Shown: positions 50,305 through 59,594, counted from the stretch's first letter. The stretch: 64,000 nucleotides of DNA from Mycolicibacterium sp. J2 (GCF_026240945.1 NZ_JAPFPY010000010.1:62001-126000), one strand, 5' to 3'. Numbers and translations are program-made. The notes: generated by a model not told the origin, from the sequence alone.

Positions 50305-51888
50305 TCAATTGCCCTTCAATGACACGGTGGCCAGGTTGTAGGAGTTGGTGGGCCGCAGGGCAATTCCGTCGATGCGCGCGCGTCTGCCGAGCACTGCTTT
50401 CGGCACGAAGGACCACAACATCGGACACGTCGCCCAGATGTCGTGTTGGGCCGTGGCCAGCAGCTCGGCGCGGCGCTTGGCATCGGGTTCCTCCGACGCC
50501 CTGGTGATTTGGGCGGTGATGTCGGGGAACAGGTAACCGTGGTAGGTGTCGCGGGTCTTCTCCTTCTCCGCAGTGCCCGCGTACATGCCCTGCATGATGG
50601 TCAGGGCCAATCCGGTCGGGCTGGGGAAGCCGTTGCCAAGGACGTCCCAATCGCCGGCGCGGCCCTGCCGCCACTGGGCGATATCGCCACCGGGCTCGAA
50701 CTGGCGCAGGGTGGCGCGCACCCCGACGGCCGACAGCATCTGCACCACCGATTCCATGATGTCGGTATCGGCGGCGAATTCGCCGCTCTCCCAGATGATC
50801 TTGAGAGACAGATCGCGCAGGCCGAGCGCGTCGAGCTCGTGCCGGGCTCGGTCCGGATCGTAGGTGTACTCGCCGGTCTCGACGGCGCCGTCCAGGCTCA
50901 GCGGGATGACGCCTTTGGAAGCGGTGGCCGACTTCTGCAGCACGTTGTCGATCAGCGACGTGCCGTCGATGGCGTAGGTGAGCGCGCGGCGCACCCGGGC
51001 GTCGGCGGTCGGCGCGCCGGCCGGCTTGCGGAAGTTGTAGAAGAGCTGGTTGAGCCGCACCCCGTCGGCGTAATCCACAGCGACACCGGACAATCCGGCC
51101 AGCTGATCGGTGGAGTCCGGCGTGATGGAGTCGATGACGTCCACCTCGCCACTGCGCAGTGCCACCACGCGGCTGGATTCGTCCGGTATGAACCGCACCC
51201 GGACCGACTCGACCGACGGGCGCGGTCCCCAATAGTTGACGTTGCGTTGCAGGCTGTAGTTGCCCAGCCCGCGGTCTGCGGCGGTGACGATGAACGGGCC
51301 GGTGCCCACGCCGTCCTGCAGATCCTCGGGTCTGTTGGCCGCCGCCGGCGTGACCAGAATGTTGGACATCAGGTAGTCCAGCACCGGTACCGGGCGCTGG
51401 GTGTTCAAGGTGAAGCTGGTGGCGTCGATCTTCGTGACGGTGGGCCATTCCGGGAAGAAGCCGCCGACGAAGCCGCCGTGCACCTGGCTGTACATCTGCA
51501 GTGCGGTCGCGATGTCTTCGACCTGGACCGGCGATCCGTCGGAGTAGCGGATACCGCGGCGCAGCCGGACGAACCACTGGGTGGGCGCGGTGAGTCGGAA
51601 TTCCTCGGCGAGCACCAGTCGCGGGCGCAGGTTCTCGTCGATCTCGGTGAGGGCCTGGCGCACGGCGCGCTGCACGGTCAGCGCGGCATCGTATTGCAGC
51701 AGCTTGTTGTCCAGGGTGGTCATGGACCGGTTCATGGCGAGGCTGATCGTGGTGGGGCCCGGCCGGCCGGTGGGTGTGGCGCACCCGGCGGCGGCCGAAC
51801 CGACGGCCAGGCCCGCTCCCAGCAACACTCCGGACCGGAGCAGATTGCGGCGCGAAAACTGCCGTTGGAGAACGGGTTTGGTCATCAT
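50305..51888 (-). CDS. Family 5 solute-binding lipoprotein of ABC importer
   Basis: Extracytoplasmic substrate-binding protein of 527 aa, of the oligopeptide, nickel and oligosaccharide (SBP_bac_5) class. The N-terminus has a twin-arginine-like SRRNLLRSG (Arg13-Arg14) and a lipobox AAAGC with Cys36. The mature part shows VRQALTEIDENLRPRLVLAEEF, RFIPDESSRVVALRSGEVDVID and ADARVRRALTYAID, all typical. It opens the minus-strand operon facing the permease operon across 159 bp with shared GCGCA repeats. Members of this class bind peptides or di- and oligosaccharides; the downstream enzymes favour a carbohydrate. Confidence 0.9.
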   Translation of the reverse strand: MMTKPVLQRQFSRRNLLRSGVLLGAGLAVGSAAAGCATPTGRPGPTTISLAMNRSMTTLDNKLLQYDAALTVQRAVRQALTEIDENLRPRLVLAEEFRLTAPTQWFVRLRRGIRYSDGSPVQVEDIATALQMYSQVHGGFVGGFFPEWPTVTKIDATSFTLNTQRPVPVLDYLMSNILVTPAAANRPEDLQDGVGTGPFIVTAADRGLGNYSLQRNVNYWGPRPSVESVRVRFIPDESSRVVALRSGEVDVIDSITPDSTDQLAGLSGVAVDYADGVRLNQLFYNFRKPAGAPTADARVRRALTYAIDGTSLIDNVLQKSATASKGVIPLSLDGAVETGEYTYDPDRARHELDALGLRDLSLKIIWESGEFAADTDIMESVVQMLSAVGVRATLRQFEPGGDIAQWRQGRAGDWDVLGNGFPSPTGLALTIMQGMYAGTAEKEKTRDTYHGYLFPDITAQITRASEEPDAKRRAELLATAQHDIWATCPMLWSFVPKAVLGRRARIDGIALRPTNSYNLATVSLKGN

Positions 51889-51946
51889 CGACCCTCCGGG
51901 CGAGACTCTGGTGTGACGGCTGACACAACCGAACTGTACGCCCTAC

Positions 51947-51984
51947 TGCGCATAACGCGCAATCGGTTGCGCATACTTGCGCAA
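51947..51984. promoter_or_regulatory. GCGCA-repeat operator between the two divergent operons
   Basis: Four GCGCA copies begin at 51948, 51957, 51969 and 51979. The last two are part of a perfect inverted repeat TTGCGCA-tact-TGCGCAA (51967-51984). The location midway between the solute-binding protein and permease genes is ideal for coordinated control by the DeoR regulator encoded at 45556. Confidence 0.6.
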
Positions 51985-52047
51985 AACACGCAGACATGAC
52001 ATTGTGAGCTGAGTAACAGCACCCCTCGTTCGACGAAGGACGTCTCG

Positions 52048-53043
52048 ATGACCCAACAGCTCGACGCACCGGCCCGCCGGCCCGCGCGCCGCTGGTTCAC
52101 CGCCGCCATGCCGAGATACATCATCCGGCGGCTGGGGCAGAGCTTGCTCACCGTGTTCCTCACCCTCACCACGGTGTTCGTCCTGATCCGGTTGGCGCCG
52201 GGGGACCCGGCCGACGCCATCGCCGGGCCGCTGGCCACCACCGAGGACCTGGCCCGCATCCGCACCGACCTGGGGCTCGACGAGTCGCTGTTCATTCAGT
52301 ACCTGCGCTACCTGCAGGGGCTACTGCACCTGGATCTGGGCACGTCGTACTCGTTCCAGGCCCCCGCCTTGGACGTCGTGCTGGGTCGGCTGCCGTACAC
52401 CATCACGCTGTCGGTCGCCGCGATCCTGCTGACCACGGTGGTGGCCGTGCCGTTGGGGGTGTGGATGGCCCGGCGCGCCGACACCCGTCGCGAACTGGCC
52501 GCCAACGCCGTCACCATCACCGGGCAGTCCATGCCGGACTTCTGGACCGGACTGATGCTCATCACCCTGTTCGCCGTGCTGGTCCCGGTGTTCCCGGCCG
52601 CCGGCTTCACCACCTGGTCCAGCCTGGTGCTGCCGACGGTCACCATCGCGGTGCTGCAGGTGGCGCTGATCTCGCGGATGGTGCGCCGTGAGATGGTCGG
52701 CGCCTTCAACTCGCCGTACATCATCGTGGGCCGGGCCCGCGGCGTCTCCGAGCGCGAACTCATCTGGCGGTATGCCATGCGCAACTCGGCCATCCCGGTG
52801 CTCACCGCGCTCGGCACCCGATTCGCGTCGATGCTCAACGGTGTCGTCGTGGTGGAGGTGGTGTTCGCGTGGCCCGGTGTCGGGTCGCTGGTGGTCCGGG
52901 CGCTGGAAACCCGGGACTATCCGCTGATCCAGGCCACCGTTCTGGTCACCGCCGTGCTGGCGGTGCTGGTGCAACTGGTGGTCGACCTCTGTTATCCGGT
53001 GCTCGACCCGCGGGTACGGCTCGGGAAGGGAACCGCCAAATGA
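52048..53043 (+). CDS. ABC importer permease, DppB type
   Basis: First membrane subunit of a peptide/nickel/opine-type ABC importer, 331 aa with about six helices. The N-terminus RYIIRRLGQSLLTVFLTLTTVFVLIRLAPGDPAD is characteristic of DppB. The coupling (EAA-like) loop is GRARGVSERELIWRYAMRNSAIPV. It is the first gene of the plus-strand operon, and its stop overlaps the next start by 4 bp. It pairs with the solute-binding lipoprotein encoded divergently. Confidence 0.92.
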   Translation: MTQQLDAPARRPARRWFTAAMPRYIIRRLGQSLLTVFLTLTTVFVLIRLAPGDPADAIAGPLATTEDLARIRTDLGLDESLFIQYLRYLQGLLHLDLGTSYSFQAPALDVVLGRLPYTITLSVAAILLTTVVAVPLGVWMARRADTRRELAANAVTITGQSMPDFWTGLMLITLFAVLVPVFPAAGFTTWSSLVLPTVTIAVLQVALISRMVRREMVGAFNSPYIIVGRARGVSERELIWRYAMRNSAIPVLTALGTRFASMLNGVVVVEVVFAWPGVGSLVVRALETRDYPLIQATVLVTAVLAVLVQLVVDLCYPVLDPRVRLGKGTAK

Positions 53044-53993
53044 CCGCACCGTCGACCACCATCGTCTACCCGGCCCCTACGCAGGAGCGCCCGTCGGCGG
53101 TCACCGCGCGCGATATCGCCCGCGCCGGTGCGACGCGCCGCGCCAGGGACAGCCGGGTCAAGATCTGGATCGGCAGTATCGCCGCGCTGACCGTGATCCT
53201 GCCGGTCGCCTTCGCCCGCGTCCTGCCCGTGCCCTCGCCGGATGCCACCGACCTCGCCGCCCGCCGACTGCCGCCCCTGACCGGCGGCCATCTGTTCGGC
53301 ACCGATCAGCTGGGCCGTGACCTGCTGGCCCGCGTGCTCTACGGCGGGCAGGTCTCGCTGGCGATCGGAATCCTGGCCGTCGTGGTCTCCGGCGTCATCG
53401 GCTTGACGCTCGGCGCCGTCGCCGGTTACCGCGGCGGTTGGATCGACACCGTGGTCAGCCGCCTGCTGGAAGCTCAACTGTCGCTGCCACTGCTGATGAT
53501 GCTATTGCTGGTGGTGGCCCTGTTCGGGCCGTCCATCCCGGTCATCACCTTCGTCATCGCGATCGCGCAGTGGCCTGAAATAGCCCGCCTGACAAGATCA
53601 CTGACGTTGGTCGAGCGCGAGAAACCCTATGTGGCGGCGGCGCACGTGCTGGGTCTGGGACGCACCGCGATCCTGCTGCGCCACATCATCCCGAACATCA
53701 TCAAGCAGGTCTCCCTGGTGGTACTGCTGCTGCTCGCCCAGGCGGTGCTGCTGGAAAGTGCGCTGAGCTACCTCGGCGCCGGCCCGCAGCGCCCGTTCGC
53801 CACCTGGGGACGCATCATCTCCGACGGCCAGGACTACGTCACCACTTCGTGGTGGCTGGTCACCCTGCCCGGATTGGCGATCGCGCTGCTGGTAGTCGGG
53901 GTGAACCTGCTCGGCGACGGCCTGCGGGATCACGCGGGCCTGTCCAAAACCGGCCTGCTGAGCCGGTTCTCGCTGCGAAAGAAGGCGGTCTGA
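53040..53993 (+). CDS. ABC importer permease, DppC type
   Basis: Second membrane subunit, 317 aa. A cytosolic N-terminal segment of ~45 residues precedes the first helix (IWIGSIAALTVILPVAFA). HLFGTDQLGRDLLARVLYGGQVSL is the DppC hallmark. The coupling loop is AAAHVLGLGRTAILLRHIIPN. ATG 53040 overlaps the dppB-like stop by 4 bp. The ATPase gene follows after 1 bp. Confidence 0.92.
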   Translation: MTAPSTTIVYPAPTQERPSAVTARDIARAGATRRARDSRVKIWIGSIAALTVILPVAFARVLPVPSPDATDLAARRLPPLTGGHLFGTDQLGRDLLARVLYGGQVSLAIGILAVVVSGVIGLTLGAVAGYRGGWIDTVVSRLLEAQLSLPLLMMLLLVVALFGPSIPVITFVIAIAQWPEIARLTRSLTLVEREKPYVAAAHVLGLGRTAILLRHIIPNIIKQVSLVVLLLLAQAVLLESALSYLGAGPQRPFATWGRIISDGQDYVTTSWWLVTLPGLAIALLVVGVNLLGDGLRDHAGLSKTGLLSRFSLRKKAV

Positions 53994-53994
53994 G

Positions 53995-54807
53995 ATGGCC
54001 AAACTGCTGTGCGTCGAGGAACTGCAGATCGAGCTGATCACCGCGGCAGGCGTGATCCGCGCCGTCGACGGTGTGTCCTTCGATATCGAGGCCGGCGAAA
54101 CCGTCACGATCATCGGCGAATCCGGCTCCGGGAAGTCCACCACCGCGATGGGCATCCTCGGGCTGCTGCCGGCCGACCTGGCGGTGTTGTCCGGATCGGC
54201 GACCTTCGGAGACCGGCCGATTCTGGGTGACGACCGGGCGCTGTGCGCCGTGCGCGGTCGCCATATCGCCCTGATCCCGCAGGATCCGATGACGGCGCTG
54301 AGCCCCGTGCACACCATCGACGCGCAGCTGCGCGACGCCATCCGGCACAGCGGTGTCAGGGGGCGAGCGCGGCAGCGGGACCGAGCGGTGGAACTGCTCG
54401 AACAGGTGAAGATTCCGCGGCCGGCCGAACAACTCGGCAAGTACCCGCATCAGCTGTCCGGCGGTCAGCTGCAGCGGGTGCTGATCGCGGCGGCGCTGGC
54501 CGCCGGACCAGAACTGATCGTCGCCGACGAACCAACCAGCGCGCTCGATGTCACTGTTCAGGCCAGCATCCTGGACCTGTTGCTGGAACTGCAGCAGCGC
54601 ACGGGTATCGGCATGCTGCTGATCACCCACGACCTCGGCGTGGCGCGGTTGATGTCGGACCGTATCTTCGTGATGCGCAACGGAAGATTCGTCGAGGGCG
54701 GACCCGCCGAGGAGCTGCTGCGCGCACCTCGGACCGAGTACACCCAGCGGCTGCTGGCCGCGGTGCCGCGGCTGGACGGCGCCGCCACGATCGGAGTTCC
54801 GGCATGA
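53995..54807 (+). CDS. ABC importer ATPase, DppD type
   Basis: ATP-binding subunit of 270 aa. Walker A GESGSGKST is at 41-49, Q-loop IPQDPMTALSP, signature LSGGQLQRV and Walker B LIVADEPTSALD. The C-terminal extension with cysteines forming an iron-sulphur-type cluster in some DppD proteins is not evident, and the protein is short for DppD. It overlaps the next ATPase gene by 4 bp. Confidence 0.92.
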   Translation: MAKLLCVEELQIELITAAGVIRAVDGVSFDIEAGETVTIIGESGSGKSTTAMGILGLLPADLAVLSGSATFGDRPILGDDRALCAVRGRHIALIPQDPMTALSPVHTIDAQLRDAIRHSGVRGRARQRDRAVELLEQVKIPRPAEQLGKYPHQLSGGQLQRVLIAAALAAGPELIVADEPTSALDVTVQASILDLLLELQQRTGIGMLLITHDLGVARLMSDRIFVMRNGRFVEGGPAEELLRAPRTEYTQRLLAAVPRLDGAATIGVPA

Positions 54808-55631
54808 CCGAACTGCTGACGGTGACGGACCTCGTCGTCGAATACCCGGCCGGCAATGGCGTGTTCCGTGCGCTCGACGGTGTCAGCTTCGCGGTGCAGC
54901 GCGGCACCACCTTGGCTGTTGTCGGCGAATCAGGCTGCGGCAAATCGACTTTGGCGAAAGCGATCGTCCGCCTGCTCACCCCGACATCGGGCCGGATCCT
55001 GTTCGACGGTACCGATATCGCGGCCTTGTCCGAGCGTGCCATGCGGCCGCTGCGGTCGCGTATTCAGATGGTGTTCCAGGACCCCTACGGATCGCTGGAC
55101 CCACACCTGGATGCCGTCGACATCGTCGCCGAACCGCTCCGCCTGCAGGGCATCAGCAGCCGGGCAGCACGGCGGCAGCGGGCCGCCGAACTGATCGACC
55201 GGGTGGGGCTGCCGACGACGGCGCTGCACCGCAAGCCCGCCGAGTTCTCCGGCGGACAGCGGCAACGCATCGGGATCGCCCGTGCCCTGGCCAGTGGACC
55301 CGACCTGCTGGTCTGCGACGAGGCGACCAGCGCGCTGGACGTGTCGGTTCAGGCGCAAGTGCTCGACCTGCTGCGGGAGATCAAACGCGACACCGGCTTG
55401 ACGTACCTGTTCATCACCCACAATCTCGGCGTGGTGCGCGAGATCAGTGACAACATCATCGTGATGCGGGGCGGCGCCATCGTCGAGCACGGCGCCAGTG
55501 CTGAGGTGCTCGCACATCCACAGCAGGCCTACACCCGCGCGCTGCGGGCGGCAGCGCTGGACCCGACCACCATGGTCGGTGTCAAACCACGAAACGTTCT
55601 GCGTATCAACCAGGAACAGGGAGTCGCATAG
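54804..55631 (+). CDS. ABC importer ATPase, DppF type
   Basis: Second ATP-binding subunit, 275 aa. Walker A GESGCGKST is at 41-49, Q-loop VFQDPYGSLDP, signature FSGGQRQRI and Walker B LLVCDEATSALD. The segment after the ATPase core (HPQQAYTRALRAAAL) is the usual DppF/OppF ending. ATG 54804 overlaps the previous stop, and the last base of its TAG is the first base of the following GTG. The importer is thus complete with two permeases, two ATPases and the divergent binding protein. Confidence 0.92.
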   Translation: MTELLTVTDLVVEYPAGNGVFRALDGVSFAVQRGTTLAVVGESGCGKSTLAKAIVRLLTPTSGRILFDGTDIAALSERAMRPLRSRIQMVFQDPYGSLDPHLDAVDIVAEPLRLQGISSRAARRQRAAELIDRVGLPTTALHRKPAEFSGGQRQRIGIARALASGPDLLVCDEATSALDVSVQAQVLDLLREIKRDTGLTYLFITHNLGVVREISDNIIVMRGGAIVEHGASAEVLAHPQQAYTRALRAAALDPTTMVGVKPRNVLRINQEQGVA

Positions 55632-56587
55632 TGTCCGACCTGCAGTTGTCCCCGCTCGTCCTGGGCACCATGACCTTCGGCGACACCGTCGATGCCGTGG
55701 GTGCCCAACGGATGTTCGACACGGCGTTGGACGCGGGCATCACCCATGTCGACACCGCCAACGGCTACGCGGGCGGCGAGACGGAGCGGATCCTGTCCGG
55801 ACTGATCAAGGACAAGCGGGACCGGGTCACCCTGGCCACCAAGGCCGGGATGCCGCATCCGGATGCGGACGGACACCCGCCGCTGTCGGCCGCCGGACTG
55901 CGTGCCAGTGTCGAGGGCAGCCTGTCCCGGCTGGGCACCGACCACATCGAGTTGTTCTACCTGCACCAGCCCGACCGCGCTACCCCACTGGCCGAAACCC
56001 TTTCCACTGTCGCCGAATTGGTGAAGGAAGGCAAGATCGGCGCACTCGGGGTGTCCAACTACGCGGCATGGCAGATCGGCGAGATCAACCACATCGCCGA
56101 CGAGGTGGGAGCGCCGCGACCTTTGGTCGCCCAGCAGCTGTACAACCTGCTGGCGCGCCGGATCGAGGACGAGTACGCCGAGTTCGCCGCGGTCACCGGT
56201 CTGATCACCATGGTGTACAACCCACTCGGCGGGGGGCTGCTGACCGGGCGGCACACCTTCGACGCCGACCCCGCCGACGGCCGGTTCGGGACCTCGCGCC
56301 TGGCCCAGATGTACAAGCAACGCTATTGGAACACCGCGATTTTCGAGGCGATCGAAGCGCTGTCGGTGATCGCCGAGAAGGCCGGTGTCCCGCTGACCGA
56401 ACTGGCGCTGCGCTGGCTGCTGTCCAAGCCTGCGTCCGGGCCGATCCTGCTCGGCGGATCCAAAGTCGAACACCTGCAAGCCAATATCGCGGTGCTGGGC
56501 AAGGGGCCGCTGTCCGTCGATGTGGTGGAAGCCTGTGATGACGTGGGCGCGGCACTGCGCGGACCGATGCCCAACTACAACCGATAG
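55631..56587 (+). CDS. Aldo/keto reductase of the acid-sugar island
   Basis: NAD(P)H-dependent aldo/keto reductase of 318 aa. The catalytic tetrad is Asp41, Tyr46 (VDTANGYAGGETE), Lys71 (TKAGMP) and a His in LFYLHQPD. The NADP-binding end ILLGGSKVEHLQANI is present. It shares one base with the preceding ATPase stop (TAGTG), so it is co-transcribed with the importer. It may act on the aldehyde released by the downstream aldolase, or as a sugar dehydrogenase. The substrate is unknown. Confidence 0.88.
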   Translation: MSDLQLSPLVLGTMTFGDTVDAVGAQRMFDTALDAGITHVDTANGYAGGETERILSGLIKDKRDRVTLATKAGMPHPDADGHPPLSAAGLRASVEGSLSRLGTDHIELFYLHQPDRATPLAETLSTVAELVKEGKIGALGVSNYAAWQIGEINHIADEVGAPRPLVAQQLYNLLARRIEDEYAEFAAVTGLITMVYNPLGGGLLTGRHTFDADPADGRFGTSRLAQMYKQRYWNTAIFEAIEALSVIAEKAGVPLTELALRWLLSKPASGPILLGGSKVEHLQANIAVLGKGPLSVDVVEACDDVGAALRGPMPNYNR

Positions 56588-56593
56588 GTCGAC

Positions 56594-57358
56594 ATGAGCG
56601 CACACGAATTCGCCGCCCGGCTGCGTCGCCGGGAGCGCATCCTGGGCTACTGGTCGGTGCTGGACTGCCCCGTCGCGCACGAGTGGCTGGCGCACGTCGG
56701 CTGGGACTACCTGGCCCTGGACCTGCAGCACGGGTTGATCGGCTACTCGGGCATGCTGGCGGGCCTGACGGCCATCGACGCCGCGGGCGGGCCGGTGGGG
56801 CTGGTGCGCGTCGAAGCCAACGATCCGACCCCGATCGGGCGGGCGCTGGATGCCGGCGCCGCCGGGGTGATCGTCCCGCTGATCAACACCGCCGCTGAGG
56901 CTGCCGCCGCCGTGGCCGCGGCGACCTACCCGCCCAACGGAATCCGTTCCTACGGTCCGATGCGCTCCCAACTGCGGATCGGGCCGCTGCCCGCCGACGC
57001 CGATCGGGACACCGTCGTGCTGGCGATGATCGAGACACCGCGCGGTCTGGCAGAGGTGGCCGAGATTTGTGCCGTGCCCGGCCTGGACGGCGTCTACGTC
57101 GGACCGTCGGATCTGCGGCTGGCCGTCGGTGGAGCGCATTCCACCGACCCCGCCGTCGCCGACGAGTTCGAGGCCGCCCTGCAGCGGGTACGCGAGGCCG
57201 CCGCCGCGGCCGGGATCGCGGCCGGCATCCACACCCCCGACGGGGTGAGCGCGGCGCGGCGGTTGGCGGAAGGGTTCACCTTCGCTTCGGTCGCCTCGGA
57301 CGTCACCCACCTGAAGGCGGTCTCGGCCGGGCATCTCAAGGACGCGCTCGGCGGGTAG
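56594..57358 (+). CDS. HpcH/HpaI-family aldolase
   Basis: Class II, metal-dependent 2-keto-acid aldolase of 254 aa. The fingerprint segments are DYLALDLQHGLIGY (base and metal region), VRVEANDPTPIGRALDAGAAGVIVPLINTAAEA, AMIETPRGLAEV (metal Glu) and GLDGVYVGPSDLRLAVGG. It would cleave a 2-keto-3-deoxy acid to pyruvate plus an aldehyde. It follows the aldo/keto reductase by 6 bp and ends the plus-strand operon. Paired with a DUF1537/PdxA2 route, it hints that two products of the same imported molecule are processed. Confidence 0.88.
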   Translation: MSAHEFAARLRRRERILGYWSVLDCPVAHEWLAHVGWDYLALDLQHGLIGYSGMLAGLTAIDAAGGPVGLVRVEANDPTPIGRALDAGAAGVIVPLINTAAEAAAAVAAATYPPNGIRSYGPMRSQLRIGPLPADADRDTVVLAMIETPRGLAEVAEICAVPGLDGVYVGPSDLRLAVGGAHSTDPAVADEFEAALQRVREAAAAAGIAAGIHTPDGVSAARRLAEGFTFASVASDVTHLKAVSAGHLKDALGG

Positions 57359-57405
57359 CCCGGTCTGGAGCAGGGACGCGCACCACTGACCGCCGCCCAA
57401 CGCGC

Positions 57406-57411
57406 TAACCT
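57406..57411 (+). promoter_or_regulatory. Predicted -10 box (TAACCT), leaderless
   Basis: TAACCT lies 7 nt before ATG 57419, in the 60-bp gap after the aldolase gene. It gives the SRPBCC gene its own promoter. Confidence 0.45.
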
Positions 57412-57418
57412 GAGCCCC

Positions 57419-57838
57419 ATGCAGGTGACATCGCAGGCCACCGTGCCCACGCCGATCGACACGGTGTGGGCCACCCTGACCGACCACGTCGGGATGGCGT
57501 CCTGGGCTCCTGGCCTGAGTATCAGCTTGGGCAGGCCGGGCGCGCCCGAACCCAACGGCGTCGGCGCCGTCCGGCGGATCAAGACCCCGGGGCCGGGGCC
57601 CGACATCGTCGAGGAGGTGACCACCTTCGAGGCACCACACGTTTTCGGCTACAAGGCGCTGTCCGGCACGCCGTTTCCCGGCTACACCGGTGAGGTGCGG
57701 TTGACGCCGGTGGGTACCGGCACCCGCATCGACTACACCGTCGGGTCGACGGCCTCGTTCCCGTTGGTCAAGGCCCCGCTCGCGGTGGTCGGGCAGGTAC
57801 TGCTGCGATTGCTGGTGCGCGCGGCGTCGCGCGCCTGA
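57419..57838 (+). CDS. SRPBCC/polyketide-cyclase-like protein
   Basis: Small START-like fold protein of 139 aa (QVTSQATVPTPIDTVWATLTDHVGMASWAPG, then VRRIKTPGPGPDIVEEVTTFEAP and GYTGEVRLTPVGTGTRIDYTV). Such proteins bind hydrophobic ligands or act as cyclases or dehydratases; no specific role can be assigned. A leaderless-type promoter separates it from the acid-sugar operon. It is convergent with the serine hydrolase gene, with a hairpin between them. Confidence 0.8.
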   Translation: MQVTSQATVPTPIDTVWATLTDHVGMASWAPGLSISLGRPGAPEPNGVGAVRRIKTPGPGPDIVEEVTTFEAPHVFGYKALSGTPFPGYTGEVRLTPVGTGTRIDYTVGSTASFPLVKAPLAVVGQVLLRLLVRAASRA

Positions 57839-57841
57839 CGG

Positions 57842-57861
57842 GCCCGGTTCGGCCGCCGGGC
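57842..57861. terminator. Short convergent hairpin
   Basis: GCCCGG/CCGGGC, a perfect 6-bp stem with an 8-nt loop, fills the 22-bp gap between two convergent genes. There is no U-tract, so support is modest. Confidence 0.3.
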
Positions 57862-59108
57862 TAGATCCGGGGGATCTCGGCGTTGACCGCGTCCAGCAGT
57901 GCGGGGTAACGCTTGGCCTCGGGGTGCCCGCTGGGCTTTCCGCTGCTGACCACTGCCACCGACAGCGCCCGCTCGGGATCGGCCCACACGGCGATATCGG
58001 TCAGTCCGGTGTGTCCGAACGCGCCCGCCGCGTCCCGGCCGAAGGGGCCGAACCGCTTGGACCCGAGCATGTACCCGGTGCCCCATCGCATCGGCGCCAG
58101 ACCGGTCGCCAGATCGGGGCGCAGCCGGCGTGCCTGCCTGGTCGCGGCACGCAGGGTTTCCGGCCGCATGATCCGCACGCCGTCGAGTTCGCCACCACGG
58201 CAGAGGATCTCGGCGAACCGTGACAGCTCGTCGGCGGTGGATACGGTGTTCGACGACGGGACGATCCCCGTCAGGAATTCGGGCGTGTTGGACAGCGGGA
58301 TGATCTGCTGCGGTGTCCCGCCGACGGCGAGTTTGAACGCCTTGGCGATCGGCACCGGCAGCGGCTTGCCGGTCACGTGGCTCGGTGCCACCAGCGGAAC
58401 ATCTTCTGGCGCAACGCCGTAATTGGTCCATCGGAACTGCAGTGGTGCGAGGATCTCGTCGCGCAGGATGTCGCGGACGGTGCGACCGGTGGCCGCCGAG
58501 ATGATCTCGCGCATCAACGGGCCCCAGGTCAGCCCGTGATAGATATGCACCAAACCCGGCCGGTACACCGGTTTCATCTTGCCAAGCATCTCGCGGGCGT
58601 ACTCGCTGTCGTCCATGCGCCGCAGGTCGGGCTTCGGCCCGGTGGCGAACGGAATACCTGCGCTGTGGGTGAGCACATGCCGGATGGTGGTGCGGTCCTT
58701 GCCGTGGCTGGTGTAGCTGGGCAGGTAGTCGCAGACCCGGTCGTCGAGTGCGAAGGTGCCCCGCTCCACCAGCATGTGGGCGACGGTGGTGGTGATCGCC
58801 TTGGCGGCCGAGTACACGCAGAACGGGGTGTCGGTGCGGACCGGGATCTTCTCGGCGTCAACGGGATCGGCGGGACCGTTGCCCCAGCCGTGGCCGATGG
58901 CGCGGTTGAGCACCACCTTGCCGCGGTGGCGCAGGCACACCTGGATGGCCGGCTGCATCCCGGCCTGATACCAATGCCGGGCCTTGTCCCAGATCCTCTC
59001 CACCGCTGCCGGATCGATATCGGAGTGATCTTCGGGTGCGCGGTCGGTCACCTCGTCGAGATCGGCGGGCACCCGGATCCGGCCGTCGAAGGAGGTGGTG
59101 GTCGTCAT
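57861..59108 (-). CDS. Class C beta-lactamase-fold serine hydrolase (esterase)
   Basis: Serine hydrolase of 415 aa with the penicillin-binding/esterase fold, of the kind annotated as Lip esterases in mycobacteria. The nucleophile motif is Ser100-x-x-Lys103 (YSAAK), a Tyr motif is in [10 protein letters not shown], and the third motif region is [14 protein letters not shown]. There is no signal peptide, so it is probably cytosolic. The ATG overlaps the nitrobindin stop by 4 bp behind GGAGGCAG. Esterase activity is more likely than beta-lactamase activity. Confidence 0.85.
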   Translation of the reverse strand: MTTTTSFDGRIRVPADLDEVTDRAPEDHSDIDPAAVERIWDKARHWYQAGMQPAIQVCLRHRGKVVLNRAIGHGWGNGPADPVDAEKIPVRTDTPFCVYSAAKAITTTVAHMLVERGTFALDDRVCDYLPSYTSHGKDRTTIRHVLTHSAGIPFATGPKPDLRRMDDSEYAREMLGKMKPVYRPGLVHIYHGLTWGPLMREIISAATGRTVRDILRDEILAPLQFRWTNYGVAPEDVPLVAPSHVTGKPLPVPIAKAFKLAVGGTPQQIIPLSNTPEFLTGIVPSSNTVSTADELSRFAEILCRGGELDGVRIMRPETLRAATRQARRLRPDLATGLAPMRWGTGYMLGSKRFGPFGRDAAGAFGHTGLTDIAVWADPERALSVAVVSSGKPSGHPEAKRYPALLDAVNAEIPRI

Positions 59109-59581
59109 GGCTGCCTCCGAAGGGTCGCCGACAGGTGATGCTGCAGTGGTTGCCCCACGGCGCCCATCTGCACGGTGTAGGTCAGCTCGTCATCGATCAC
59201 GGTGAACGAACGGGCCAGTGCGGTCACCTCTTTCGCCGAAGCTGACCGGCCGATGGTGGTGGCGATGACATCGATACGCAGCGGTTCGGCGGCGACGGAA
59301 CCCTCCAAGACCTCCACGATGCCGGTCGGGTGCGCGAGCACGAACTCCACCCGGCCCGGTGTCGGCACCCGGAGGTACCCGGTCTCGGCGTGCAGGGGCC
59401 GGCCGTCATCGGCGGCCGTGGTGCGCTGCGCGTAGGCCAGGAACGGCTTGCCGACGTGGCCGAACGTGACGGTCTCCAGATAGTCGAACGGCTCGATGGT
59501 GGGGTACTCACCTGAGCCGGATCCGGCCCAGGTACCGAGCAGGGGAGCCAGCACGGCGACTGCGGGATGAAGGTCGGGCAC
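59105..59581 (-). CDS. Nitrobindin-family haem protein (peroxynitrite isomerase type)
   Basis: Beta-barrel haem protein of 158 aa. The family signature [21 protein letters not shown] is near the N-terminus (the last residues of the signature are the strand), and the haem-ligand histidine is probably in [11 protein letters not shown] at the end. Relatives, including Rv2717c, isomerise peroxynitrite to nitrate and so protect against nitrosative stress. The GTG start has TAGGCT 7 nt upstream on the minus strand, a leaderless promoter. It is coupled to the serine hydrolase by a 4-bp overlap. Confidence 0.87.
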   Translation of the reverse strand: MPDLHPAVAVLAPLLGTWAGSGSGEYPTIEPFDYLETVTFGHVGKPFLAYAQRTTAADDGRPLHAETGYLRVPTPGRVEFVLAHPTGIVEVLEGSVAAEPLRIDVIATTIGRSASAKEVTALARSFTVIDDELTYTVQMGAVGQPLQHHLSATLRRQP

Positions 59582-59588
59582 GATCGCC

Positions 59589-59594
59589 AGCCTA
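59589..59594 (-). promoter_or_regulatory. Predicted -10 box (TAGGCT), leaderless nitrobindin
   Basis: On the minus strand TAGGCT lies 7 nt before GTG 59581. No ribosome-binding site is visible. Confidence 0.45.
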
